From contig JAXMCR010000005.1 of the NCBI GenBank assembly GCA_046349255.1, forward strand, positions 434,001-498,000: a stretch of 64,000 nucleotides of DNA. The letters are read 5' to 3'. Made by a program: the position numbers and the translations under genes. A model generated the notes under the pieces. That model was not told the origin of the DNA. It saw nothing but the letters and a program-made list of their open reading frames with translations, and did not search any database. Of this stretch, positions 47,383 through 55,779 are shown piece by piece (positions within the stretch are counted from its first letter, which is position 1; each line of letters begins with the position of its first letter). This DNA is from DAIODI01 sp046349255. Its GTDB lineage: Bacteria > Pseudomonadota > Alphaproteobacteria > Rhizobiales > Aestuariivirgaceae.

Positions 47383-48470
47383 GCAGCACGACACCCATCG
47401 ACAGGCAGGCGACGTTCGGCGGCACGGGCGATGTCCGAGATGCGCATCGCTTCGACGTTGCCGCCCTCGAGGCGTACCTCGCGCGAACGATCCCGGGGTT
47501 CGAGGGACCGCTCACCGTGTCGCAGTTCAAGGGCGGCCAGTCGAACCCGACCTATCGCCTCGACGCAAGGAGCGGCGCCTACGTGCTGCGACGCAAGCCC
47601 CCGGGAAAACTGCTGCCATCGGCGCACGCGGTCGACCGCGAATATCGCGTGACGAGGGCGCTGGCGGGCCTCGGCTTTCCGGTCGCGACCCCACTGGTGC
47701 TCTGCGAGGACGACGGCGTGATCGGCACCGCCTTCTACGTGATGGCGTTCGCGCAGGGGCGCGTGTTCTGGGAGCCCCACATGCCGGGGGTGCGCGCGGC
47801 CGAGCGGGCGGCCGTCTATGACGACCTCAACGCCACGATCGCGCGGCTGCACTCCATCGACATCGCGGCCGCCGGTCTTTCCGATTTTGGCAAGCCGGAA
47901 GGCTACGTCGCGCGGCAGGTGAAGCGGTGGTCGGAGCAGTACCAGCGCTCCGCGACCGAAGTCATCGCCGAGATAAACCGCCTGATCGCCTTTCTGCCCG
48001 ACGCGGTGCCGAAGACGAACGAGGCGGCGATCGTGCACGGCGACTTCCGGCTCGACAACTGCGTGATCGATCCCGCGCAGCCGAAGGTGAAGGCGGTGCT
48101 CGACTGGGAGCTGTCGACGCTCGGCGATCCGATCGCCGACTTCACCTATCACCTGATGCAGTGGCGGATGCCGCCCTCACCCGACAATGCCGGCGTCGGC
48201 TCGCTCGTCGGCCACGAGGAGGATGCGCCCGGGCTGCCGGCGCTCGAAGCGTACGTCGAGGCGTACTGCGCGCGAACGGGGCGGAAAGGAATTCCTGACC
48301 TAGATCTTTACCTCGCCTACAATTTCTTCCGGCTCGCTGCCATATTCCAGGGGATTGCAGGTAGAATGCGAGACGGTACGGCCGTCAGTCCGAATGCCGC
48401 CGCAATGGCAGGGCAAGTGAGGCCCATCGCCGAGGTGGCGTGGGGTTACGCGAGGAAAGCCGGGGCATGA
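47379..48470 (+). CDS. Phosphotransferase (APH/ACAD10-like kinase) family protein
   Basis: Aminoglycoside-phosphotransferase-fold protein of 363 residues. It has the nucleotide-binding KGGQSNPTYRL, the Brenner loop H220-G-D-F-R-L-D-N and the metal motif VLDWELSTLGDPIADFTY. This is the subgroup often found with acyl-CoA dehydrogenases and fused to ACAD10/11 in animals, where it phosphorylates 4-hydroxyacyl-CoA; here no acyl-CoA dehydrogenase is adjacent. Starts over the dehalogenase stop (ATGA) and ends over the patatin start (ATGA). Confidence 0.87.
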   Translation: MSSTTPIDRQATFGGTGDVRDAHRFDVAALEAYLARTIPGFEGPLTVSQFKGGQSNPTYRLDARSGAYVLRRKPPGKLLPSAHAVDREYRVTRALAGLGFPVATPLVLCEDDGVIGTAFYVMAFAQGRVFWEPHMPGVRAAERAAVYDDLNATIARLHSIDIAAAGLSDFGKPEGYVARQVKRWSEQYQRSATEVIAEINRLIAFLPDAVPKTNEAAIVHGDFRLDNCVIDPAQPKVKAVLDWELSTLGDPIADFTYHLMQWRMPPSPDNAGVGSLVGHEEDAPGLPALEAYVEAYCARTGRKGIPDLDLYLAYNFFRLAAIFQGIAGRMRDGTAVSPNAAAMAGQVRPIAEVAWGYARKAGA

Positions 48471-49324
48471 CCCACGAAATCAAGATCGGCCTTGCGCTTG
48501 GCGCGGGCGCGGCCAGGGGCCTCGCCCACATCGCGCTGTTGCGTGCGTTCGACGAACTCGGCGTGAAGCCTGCGGCCATTGCGGGCACCAGCATGGGTGC
48601 GCTCGTCGGAGCGGCTTACGCCTCCGGCATCGACGCGAAGACCATTGCGGCGCACGCGGAAGCCGTACTCGGAAAGCGCGTCGACGCCGCGCGGCGCGTT
48701 TTCGCCGCGCAAGGCGGCGGGCTCTTCAATCTCGTGAGCTTCAACCCATTCTCCTCACCGCTCCTCGACGGCATGCAACTAACGCGGTTGTCGCTGCCGC
48801 AGGGTGTCGCCGAACGCATCGAGGAAACGCAGATCCCGTTCAAGGTGATCGCGACGGACTTCTTCGGGCGCTGCGAGGTGGTTCTGACCGATGGCCCGGT
48901 CGTTCAGGCTGTCGCCGCCTCGATCGCCATTCCAGGCGTGATCGCCGGGCCCGAGATCCAGGGCCGGCCCGTGATCGATGGAGGGTGTGTGAACCCGGTG
49001 CCGTTCGACCGCGTGACCGAGGACATGGACATCGTCGTCGCCGTCGACGTGATCGGCGGCCCCTGCCAGCGTGGCCGTTCGCCGACGAGCCCGGAGTTCC
49101 TCACCGGCTCCCTCCAGATCCAGCAAAAGCAGATCGCCGCGCTGCGCCGCAGCCACAACCCGCCCGACATCTACATCGAGCCGGACGTCGACCGCTTCCG
49201 CGTGCACGACTTCTTCCGCCTGCACGAGATCATGCGTTCGGCGGAGCCTGCGCGGGAGACGCTGAAGCGCATGCTGGGCGAGGCGATCGAGGCGCGGCTC
49301 GCCAAGCGGATCGCCGCCGAGTAG
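48467..49324 (+). CDS. Patatin-like phospholipase (RssA/NTE family)
   Basis: Serine lipase of 285 residues with the patatin elements: oxyanion loop LGAGAARGLAHI, nucleophile S42 in GTSMG and the catalytic Asp D171 in VIDGGCVNPVP (Ser-Asp dyad). No transmembrane segment, so a cytoplasmic or peripheral membrane enzyme. Last gene of the five-gene overlapping string; it ends 6 bases before convergent tadA. Substrate lipid unknown. Confidence 0.87.
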   Translation: MTHEIKIGLALGAGAARGLAHIALLRAFDELGVKPAAIAGTSMGALVGAAYASGIDAKTIAAHAEAVLGKRVDAARRVFAAQGGGLFNLVSFNPFSSPLLDGMQLTRLSLPQGVAERIEETQIPFKVIATDFFGRCEVVLTDGPVVQAVAASIAIPGVIAGPEIQGRPVIDGGCVNPVPFDRVTEDMDIVVAVDVIGGPCQRGRSPTSPEFLTGSLQIQQKQIAALRRSHNPPDIYIEPDVDRFRVHDFFRLHEIMRSAEPARETLKRMLGEAIEARLAKRIAAE

Positions 49325-49330
49325 CGCACG

Positions 49331-49786
49331 TCAGCGTCGTTCGCGGAAGAACCGCAGCAGCAGGTCGCGCGACGGCGCAGCGCCGATTCCTCCGTATACC
49401 TCGGGCGCATGGTGGCAGGTCGGCTGATTGAAGAACCGTGGGCCATGCTCGACACCGCCCATCTTCTCGTCAGCGGCCCCGAAGTAGAGCCGTCGGATGC
49501 GCGCGAACGAGATCGCGGCGGCGCACATTGCGCAGGGCTCGAGCGTGACGTAGAGATCGTGCCCCTCGAGCCGCTCGTTGCCGACCGCCGCGCATGCGGC
49601 GCGGATGGCCAAAAGTTCGGCGTGGGCGCTCGGGTCCTTGCGTTCGAGCGTCCGATTGCCGGCACGCGCCACCACTTGACCTGCGGGCGACACGACGACG
49701 GCGCCGACGGGCACCTCGCCGCGCAAGGCCGCGGCCTCGGCCTCGGCGAGCGCGACGTTCATCGGTTCCGGCAACTTGAAGGACAT
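49331..49786 (-). CDS. tadA: tRNA(adenine-34) deaminase
   Basis: Zinc-dependent deaminase converting A34 to inosine in tRNA-Arg(ACG). It has 151 residues. Zinc ligands and the catalytic Glu are in H55-A-E57 and P84-C85-A-M-C88, and EKMGGVEHGPRFFNQP is the typical tRNA-binding loop. ATG 49786 opens with the family's FMEPMNVALAEAEAAA-like segment. Divergent from rluB. Confidence 0.95.
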   Translation of the reverse strand: MSFKLPEPMNVALAEAEAAALRGEVPVGAVVVSPAGQVVARAGNRTLERKDPSAHAELLAIRAACAAVGNERLEGHDLYVTLEPCAMCAAAISFARIRRLYFGAADEKMGGVEHGPRFFNQPTCHHAPEVYGGIGAAPSRDLLLRFFRERR

Positions 49787-49864
49787 GGCCGCGGCACCTT
49801 ACGCGACGGCGCTCCCGTCGCGCCAGCCATTGACGCCGCCGCCGTTTTCCGCCACCCGGAGCAC

Positions 49865-50701
49865 ATGACGAAACACGACGACAGCGCTTCGGCGTTTCCC
49901 GGCGAGCGCATCGCCAAGGTGATGGCGCGCGCCGGCGTGTGCTCGCGCCGCGACGCCGAACGGCTGATCGCCGAGGGCAAGGTGTCGGTCAACGGCAAGG
50001 TGCTGACCTCGCCGGCAGTGAACGTCACCGACAAGGACGTGGTGACGGTGAACGGCAAGCCGCTTCCCACGAAGGAGCAGGCGCGGCTGTGGCGCTACCA
50101 CAAGCCGGAAGGTCTCGTCGTTTCCGCGCGCGATCCGCAGGGCCGGGCGACCGTGTTCGACAACCTGCCCAAGGATCTGCCGCGCGTGATCTCCATCGGC
50201 CGGCTCGACATCAACACGGAGGGATTGCTCCTCCTCACCAACGACGGCGCACTGGCGCGCACGCTGGAACTTCCCTCGACCGGGTGGACGCGCCGGTATC
50301 GCGTCCGCGCCTACGGGCGGATCGACCAGCCGGCGCTCGACCGCCTGCAGAAAGGCGTCACCGTCGACGACATCCGCTACGGGCCGATCGAGGCGAAGAT
50401 CGAACGCATGCAGGGCGACAACGTCTGGCTGCTGTTCGCGCTGAAGGAAGGCAAGAACCGCGAGGTGAAGCGCGTGTGCGAGCACCTCGGCCTCAAGGTG
50501 AACCGGCTGCTCAGAACCTCGTTCGGCCCGTTCCAGCTCGGCGACCTGCCGAAGGGCGCGGTCGAGGAAGTATCGCCCAAGGTGTTGCGCGAACAGCTCG
50601 GCGCGTCGAAGCCGCAAGACGCGACCGGCGCAGAAGCGCGCAAGTCCCGGAAGCCACGGGCGAACAAGGGCGGTGCTCCGCATGCGGATCGTCGCCGGTA
50701 G
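49865..50701 (+). CDS. rluB: 23S rRNA pseudouridine synthase (RluB-like)
   Basis: RsuA/RluB-family enzyme of 278 residues modifying 23S rRNA. An S4 RNA-binding domain (about 15-70; MARAGVCSRRDAERLIAEG) precedes the catalytic domain with D115 in GRLDINTEGLLLLTNDG and KEGKNREVKRVCEHLGLKV. A basic, Lys/Arg-rich tail (about 240-278) is typical of alphaproteobacterial members, which also often have longer tails. Its end overlaps rsmD by 20 bases. RluB over RluE/RsuA is inference from length and order next to rsmD. Confidence 0.9.
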   Translation: MTKHDDSASAFPGERIAKVMARAGVCSRRDAERLIAEGKVSVNGKVLTSPAVNVTDKDVVTVNGKPLPTKEQARLWRYHKPEGLVVSARDPQGRATVFDNLPKDLPRVISIGRLDINTEGLLLLTNDGALARTLELPSTGWTRRYRVRAYGRIDQPALDRLQKGVTVDDIRYGPIEAKIERMQGDNVWLLFALKEGKNREVKRVCEHLGLKVNRLLRTSFGPFQLGDLPKGAVEEVSPKVLREQLGASKPQDATGAEARKSRKPRANKGGAPHADRRR

Positions 50702-51239
50702 GTTCCGCGGACATGCGCTCGCCAGTCCCGAAGGGACCACGCGTCCCACATCGGACCGCGTGCGCGAGGCGATCTTCAACATCCTCGAGCACGGCATCGA
50801 GGGCGCAGACGTCGATGGCGCGCGCGTGCTCGACCTCTTCGCGGGCACTGGGGCGATGGGCTTCGAGGCGCTGTCGCGCGGCGCGCGCTTCGTGCAGTTC
50901 GTCGAAGAGGCGGCGTCAGCGCGCGGCGTGATCCGGCGCAACGCGGACGCGCTCGGCGTTCTCGGGCTGTCGAAGGTGTGGCGGCGCGACGCGACGAAAC
51001 TCGGTCCCTGCGCACCGCAGCCGCCGTTCGGCCTGGTTTTCGCCGATCCTCCGTACGCGAAGGGTCTTGGCGAGAAGGCGCTGGCCTCGCTGGTCGAGGG
51101 CGGCTGGCTTTCGCCCGGCGCGATCATCGTCCTGGAGGAGGCCGAACGCGCCGCCGTCGCAGTGCCGGAGGGCATCGAGCTGATCGATCAGCGCACCTAC
51201 GGCGATACGCAGGTGTTGTTCCTGCGCAAGGCCTCCTAG
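50682..51239 (+). CDS. rsmD: 16S rRNA (guanine-966-N2)-methyltransferase
   Basis: SAM-dependent methyltransferase of 185 residues: RIVAGRFRGHALASPEG and RPTSDRVREAIFNIL (RsmD signature), LDLFAGTGAMGFEALSRGA for SAM and ADPPYAKGLGEKAL as the (N/D)PPY catalytic motif. ATG 50682 starts inside rluB, with GGGCGG upstream. Its last bases overlap the convergent mutL by four. Confidence 0.94.
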   Translation: MRIVAGRFRGHALASPEGTTRPTSDRVREAIFNILEHGIEGADVDGARVLDLFAGTGAMGFEALSRGARFVQFVEEAASARGVIRRNADALGVLGLSKVWRRDATKLGPCAPQPPFGLVFADPPYAKGLGEKALASLVEGGWLSPGAIIVLEEAERAAVAVPEGIELIDQRTYGDTQVLFLRKAS

Positions 51240-52993
51240 CGGCGGCCGAACAACCGCTCGATGTCGGCGAGCTTGAGCTCGACGAACGTCGGGCGCCCGT
51301 GGTTGCACTGGCCGGCGTTGGGCGTGACTTCCATCTCGCGCAGCAGCGCGTTCATCTCCTCGGGCCGGAGTTTTCGGCCCGACCGCACCGAGCCGTGACA
51401 CGCCATCGTCGCGAGCACGTGGTCGAGACGCCGCGCCAGCGAGGCCCCCGGCTCGAGCGCCTCGCTGTCCGCCGCGAGATCCCGGATCAACCCGTCGATG
51501 TCTCCCTGGCCGAGCGCCGCCGGCACCTCCCGCACGAGGATGGCGCCGGGGCCGAAGCCTTCAATGACGAGCCCAGCTTCCTCGAGCAGCGCCGCATCGG
51601 CGCAAAGCCGTTCGACGCAGACGGGATCGAGGTCGACGACGTGGGGCACAAGCAGCGGCTGGCGGGCGATGCCGGCCTTCGCCCGTTCCGCCTTGAGGCG
51701 TTCCAGCACGAGGCGCTCGTGCGCGGCATGCGCGTCGACCAGAACGAACCCGCTGGCGGTCTCGGCGACGATGTAGGTGTCATGCAACTGCGCCCGGGCG
51801 ACGCCGAGCGGATGGTCGGGAACCGGCGGCGCCTCGTTGGGAGACTCCACCCGCGCCGCGACGGGAAAGGCGCCGAACGTCGCCTGCTCCTCGGCGAACC
51901 CGAGCGGCGCCTGCGCGGCGAACGTCTGCGTGAGTGCCGACGGCGGCTGCCAGACTTGGGGCCGCATCGCCGAGAGCGTCGCAGTGGCCATCGGCGCTGC
52001 CGACCGGGGCGAGGCCGCCGCGATCGCCTCCCGGATCGCGCCAATGATCAGTCCACGGACGAAGCCCGGATCACGGAAGCGCACCTCGACCTTCGCGGGA
52101 TGCACGTTCACGTCGACCTCCGGTGGCGGGCAGTCGATGAACAGGACGAGCGACGGATGGCGGCCGGCTGCCATGAGGCCGGCATACGCGCCGCGGATTG
52201 CGCCTGCGATCAGCCGGTCCCGCACCGGGCGGCCGTTGACGAAGGCGTACTGGTGGCTCGCCTGCGCGCGACTGATCGTCGGCGGGGAGACAAACCCGCG
52301 CAGGCTGAACGGCCCGCGGCGCGCGCTTACCGCGATGGCGTCGGTGAGGAACGCATCGCCCATCACGGCGCGTACCCGCGCCGGCTCGTCGGCTGCCGGG
52401 TACGAGAACAGCTGACCCGACGCCGCGGCGAACCCGAACGCCACGCGCGGCCAGGCAAGCGCCAGGCGACGCACCACGTCAGCGGCCTCGGCGCTCTCCG
52501 CGCGTTCGGACTTCAGGAACTTCAACCGCGCCGGCACCGCGTGGAACAGGTCGCGCACCTCGATCTCGGTGCCCTTGCCGTGCGCGGCGGGCTTCGCCTG
52601 TGACTTCCGCCCCGCCTCGACGCGGATCTCGTGCGCGTCGCCACCCTCGCGCGGGCGGGACACGATGCGCAGCCGCGCCACTGCGCCGATCGAGGGCAGC
52701 GCCTCACCGCGAAAGCCCAGCGTCTCGATCCGCACGAGGTCGTCATCCTCGCTAAGCTTCGACGTCGCGTGCCGTTCGACTGCGAGGTCGAGTTCGTCCG
52801 CGCTCATGCCGATGCCGTCGTCGGCGACCCGGATCAGCGTGCGCCCGCCGCCGTGGAACACGACGTCCACGGACGATGCGCCGGCATCGATGGCGTTCTC
52901 GACCAGTTCCTTGACGACGCTCGCCGGCCGCTCGACAACCTCGCCTGCCGCGATGCGGTTGACCAGTCCCTCGCCGAGTCGGCGGATGCGCAA
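51236..52993 (-). CDS. mutL: DNA mismatch repair protein MutL
   Basis: Mismatch repair ATPase and, in organisms without MutH, nicking endonuclease. It has 585 residues. The GHKL domain shows NRIAAGEVVERPASVVKELV, DDGIGMSADELDLAVERHAT and GFRGEALPSIGAV; the linker is Pro/Ala-rich (about 335-400). The C-terminal dimerisation domain carries DAHAAHERLVLE, a variant of the DQHA-x2-E-x4-E endonuclease motif with Ala in place of Gln, and the CNHGRPT motif. Overlaps rsmD by four bases and is followed by pgi upstream on the same strand, 13 bases away. Confidence 0.95.
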   Translation of the reverse strand: MRIRRLGEGLVNRIAAGEVVERPASVVKELVENAIDAGASSVDVVFHGGGRTLIRVADDGIGMSADELDLAVERHATSKLSEDDDLVRIETLGFRGEALPSIGAVARLRIVSRPREGGDAHEIRVEAGRKSQAKPAAHGKGTEIEVRDLFHAVPARLKFLKSERAESAEAADVVRRLALAWPRVAFGFAAASGQLFSYPAADEPARVRAVMGDAFLTDAIAVSARRGPFSLRGFVSPPTISRAQASHQYAFVNGRPVRDRLIAGAIRGAYAGLMAAGRHPSLVLFIDCPPPEVDVNVHPAKVEVRFRDPGFVRGLIIGAIREAIAAASPRSAAPMATATLSAMRPQVWQPPSALTQTFAAQAPLGFAEEQATFGAFPVAARVESPNEAPPVPDHPLGVARAQLHDTYIVAETASGFVLVDAHAAHERLVLERLKAERAKAGIARQPLLVPHVVDLDPVCVERLCADAALLEEAGLVIEGFGPGAILVREVPAALGQGDIDGLIRDLAADSEALEPGASLARRLDHVLATMACHGSVRSGRKLRPEEMNALLREMEVTPNAGQCNHGRPTFVELKLADIERLFGRR

Positions 52994-53006
52994 GGGACCT
53001 CCGGTC

Positions 53007-54326
53007 TCAGGGCAGCGCCGCGAGATACTCGCGGGTCAAAACCTTGCCCTGCTCCACCGCCGGCTGATCGAACGGATCGATGTCCATCATCAGCCCGCTG
53101 AGGATCGTCTCGAGCATGAAGTGCATGAGGAGCGCGCCCATGGTGCGCTCATCCAGCGTCTCGAGTTCGATGGTGCGCACGGGCCTGCCGTTGCGCACGA
53201 AGGTCTGCGCCACCGCGCGCGCCTGGCAGGAGGTGAGATCGCCCACGGTGCGCCCGGCGAGGTAGCCGATGAGCGGATCCTTCGCGTAGCGCTTCGGCAC
53301 GCGCGGGCCCTCGCCCTGGCTCTTCACCGAGATCACGTTGAGCAGCTTGTCGTTCGGTCCGTCGAGGAACAGCTGCATCTGGCTGTGCTGGTCGACCGGG
53401 CCTGCCGCGGCGACGGGCTGCGTGCCCTTGCCCTGCTTGCCGAGGCTTTCCGCCCACAGCTGCGCGAACCAGGCCGAGAACAGGCGCAGCCGGTCGCTGT
53501 AGGGCATCATGATGACGGCGTTCAGCGTCGAGGCGGAATTGACCGCGTGGATGGCGGCCGCGCCCATCGCAGGGGCGACCTCCCGCGCGGGCGCCCCCTG
53601 GAGCACCGGGGAGAGCACGTCGGCGGCGCCGCGGCGCAGGGCGTTTGGGTCGAGGCCCATCATGATCGCCGGCAGCATCCCGACGTTCGAGAGCACGGAG
53701 TACCGCCCGCCGATCTTCGGGTCGTGGTCGAGCGTCAGCATGCCGTGCTTCTCGGCGATCTGACGGATAGGATTCTTCTCCTTGCCCGGCTCGGTCAACA
53801 CCACCACCGCCTTGGCCGGATCGACGCGCGCCTTCTGCAGCGCCTCGAGTGTCACCAGGAGCTGGATCACCGTTTCGGGGGTGCCGCCCGATTTCGACAC
53901 CGCCAGAACGCGGGTGGTCTTCAGCGGGAGCTCCTTCAGCGCCTCGGTCATGGTGAACGGGTCGAGGTTGTCGAAGAAGTGGAAGCGGACCTCCTTGGCG
54001 CCGGTCCCGAACGGGGAGAGGCCCGGGACGCGCCAGCCGGCGAACTGGGCTAGCGCCTGCGCGCCGAGGCTGGATCCGCCCGTACCAAGCAGGACCACAT
54101 CCTTTGCGCCCTTGAGCAGGCGGTCGGACGCTGCCTTGCAGGCTGCCAGGTCGTCCCGCCGCGAGGGGAGTTGCAGGAGGGGCAGAAGGCCGTCGACGTG
54201 CCATCGACGCAGCGTGACCAATGCCCGGTCGGCACGCTTCATGGCGGCTTCCATGCCGCTATCCAACGCGCCCTTGCGACCAATGGTTGTGGCCATCATA
54301 CCGGCCACGTCCTGCCGATAGAGCAT
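53007..54326 (-). CDS. pgi: Glucose-6-phosphate isomerase
   Basis: Glycolytic isomerase of 439 residues, the shorter bacterial form. Substrate-binding segments are VVLLGTGGSSLGAQAL, SKSGGTPETVIQLL and FDNLDPFTMTEALK; the catalytic Glu region is in AAAGPVDQHSQMQLFLDGPND and the C-terminal lysine in VEQGKVLTREYL. ATG 54326 has AGGAG at a 9-base spacing, so an upstream ATG at 54359 is not used. Probably co-transcribed with mutL. Confidence 0.93.
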   Translation of the reverse strand: MLYRQDVAGMMATTIGRKGALDSGMEAAMKRADRALVTLRRWHVDGLLPLLQLPSRRDDLAACKAASDRLLKGAKDVVLLGTGGSSLGAQALAQFAGWRVPGLSPFGTGAKEVRFHFFDNLDPFTMTEALKELPLKTTRVLAVSKSGGTPETVIQLLVTLEALQKARVDPAKAVVVLTEPGKEKNPIRQIAEKHGMLTLDHDPKIGGRYSVLSNVGMLPAIMMGLDPNALRRGAADVLSPVLQGAPAREVAPAMGAAAIHAVNSASTLNAVIMMPYSDRLRLFSAWFAQLWAESLGKQGKGTQPVAAAGPVDQHSQMQLFLDGPNDKLLNVISVKSQGEGPRVPKRYAKDPLIGYLAGRTVGDLTSCQARAVAQTFVRNGRPVRTIELETLDERTMGALLMHFMLETILSGLMMDIDPFDQPAVEQGKVLTREYLAALP

Positions 54327-54391
54327 ACGATGCGACTCCTCTACGCCCGGCCGCAGCACTGTATGCGACCGGACGGGAGGTAAAGCAAGAC

Positions 54392-54412
54392 ACCTAAACG
54401 ATTTTTTTAGGT
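54392..54412. repeat. Inverted repeat at the end of the M16 gene
   Basis: ACCTAAA and TTTAGGT flank a CGATTTT spacer across the TAA stop of the peptidase gene. The + strand has seven consecutive T. It could be a weak bidirectional termination or stability element, but the arms are AT-rich and short. Confidence 0.3.
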
Positions 54413-55756
54413 CCGTGACTGCGGGGCGACGTCCTTCGGCTTGCCCACGATCGTGATGATCATGCCGTCGGCATCAAGAATGCGCTTCGCCACGCGCTTG
54501 ACGTCGTCGACCGTGACGGCGTCCACCAGCGCGTTGCGGCGGTTCACGTAGTCGATGCCCAGGTTCTGGCGCTGGATGCCGTTGAGCTGCGAGGCGATCT
54601 TCCGGTTCGAGTCGAACCGCAGCGGATACGAGCCGGTGATGTAGGTCTTCGCCTCGGCAAGCTCCTTGTCCGTCGGCCCGTCCTTCGCCATCCGCGCAAT
54701 CTCCTTGCGGGTGATGTCGAGCGTCTCCTTCGCACGCTCGTTCATCGTGGAGACGCTGCCGGTGAAGGCGCCGGCGCGGTCGAGCGGAAAGAGCGACGTA
54801 TAGATTCCGTAGGTCAGGCCGCGCTTCTCGCGCACCTCCTCCATCAGGCGCGAGCCGAACCCGCCCTCGCCCAAGATGAAGTTCATGACGTAGGCCGGAA
54901 TGAAGTCCGGATCGTCGCGCTTGATGCCGCCGAAGCCGAACGACATCACGCTCTGCGGAATGTCGCGGTCGATGATCTCGACGAGGGGACCGCGCTTCAC
55001 CTGCGTCTCGGCGACTTCCGACACGCCGGATGATGCGGGAAGCTTGCCGAAGGTCTTGTCGAGCAGTGTTGCGAGTTCGTCCGCCTTGATGTCGCCGACG
55101 ACGGCGATCTGCAGGCCGTCCCTGCTGAAGAGCTTGCCGGAGAGCGCCTTGAGGTCGGCGGAGGTGATCGTCTTCACCGACTCGACCGTCCCTTTCGTCG
55201 TGCGCGAGTAGGGGTGGTCCGGAAACGCCGCCTTCATCCACGCGTTCGAGGCGATCGTCTCAGGATCCTCTTCGTCGCTCTCGATGCCGAGTACGATCTG
55301 GCCTCGCACCTTCTCGAGCGGCGCCTGATCGAACCGCGGCTCGTTCAGCGCAAGCCGCAGCAGCTCGAACGACTCGTCGCGATTGCGGCTCAGCGTCTGG
55401 AAGGAACCGGTGAAGTCGTCGAGGTTGGCGTCGAACGAGAGCTTCATCGCGAGATCGTCCTCGCGGCTTTGGAACGCCTGCGAGTCGAGCGGACCCGCCC
55501 CCTCGTCGAGCATGCCGGCGAGGAAGTTCGTCACGCCGCGCTGAGCTTCGGGTTCGGCCGCGACGCCGCCCTTGAAGGAGAACTGCATGGCGATCAGCGG
55601 GATCGTGTGGTCCTCGACGAGCCAGGCCTTGATGCCGCCGGGCGAGGTCACTTCCTTGATGTCGATCGCGGCCGCCGGAGTGGCCGACACACCGACGAGC
55701 GCCACGGCCGCCGCAAAGGCGGCGCGCATGGTCCAGAACGGGGAACGCAGGGTCAT
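54407..55756 (-). CDS. M16-family peptidase homologue, non-catalytic subunit
   Basis: Exported protein of 449 residues with a signal peptide (1-28, AAA-ID). It has the paired M16 domains (pitrilysin/processing peptidase fold) but no HxxEH; the corresponding place reads GVTNFLAGMLDEG. The C-terminal half retains the FGSRLMEEVREKRGLTYGIY segment that contributes to the partner's active site. It is encoded 23 bases downstream of an HxxEH-bearing M16 gene on the same strand, so the two probably form a heterodimeric periplasmic protease like the alpha/beta processing peptidase. Confidence 0.9.
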   Translation of the reverse strand: MTLRSPFWTMRAAFAAAVALVGVSATPAAAIDIKEVTSPGGIKAWLVEDHTIPLIAMQFSFKGGVAAEPEAQRGVTNFLAGMLDEGAGPLDSQAFQSREDDLAMKLSFDANLDDFTGSFQTLSRNRDESFELLRLALNEPRFDQAPLEKVRGQIVLGIESDEEDPETIASNAWMKAAFPDHPYSRTTKGTVESVKTITSADLKALSGKLFSRDGLQIAVVGDIKADELATLLDKTFGKLPASSGVSEVAETQVKRGPLVEIIDRDIPQSVMSFGFGGIKRDDPDFIPAYVMNFILGEGGFGSRLMEEVREKRGLTYGIYTSLFPLDRAGAFTGSVSTMNERAKETLDITRKEIARMAKDGPTDKELAEAKTYITGSYPLRFDSNRKIASQLNGIQRQNLGIDYVNRRNALVDAVTVDDVKRVAKRILDADGMIITIVGKPKDVAPQSRT

Positions 55757-55779
55757 GGCGAAAACCTTCGGGGTTCTGA

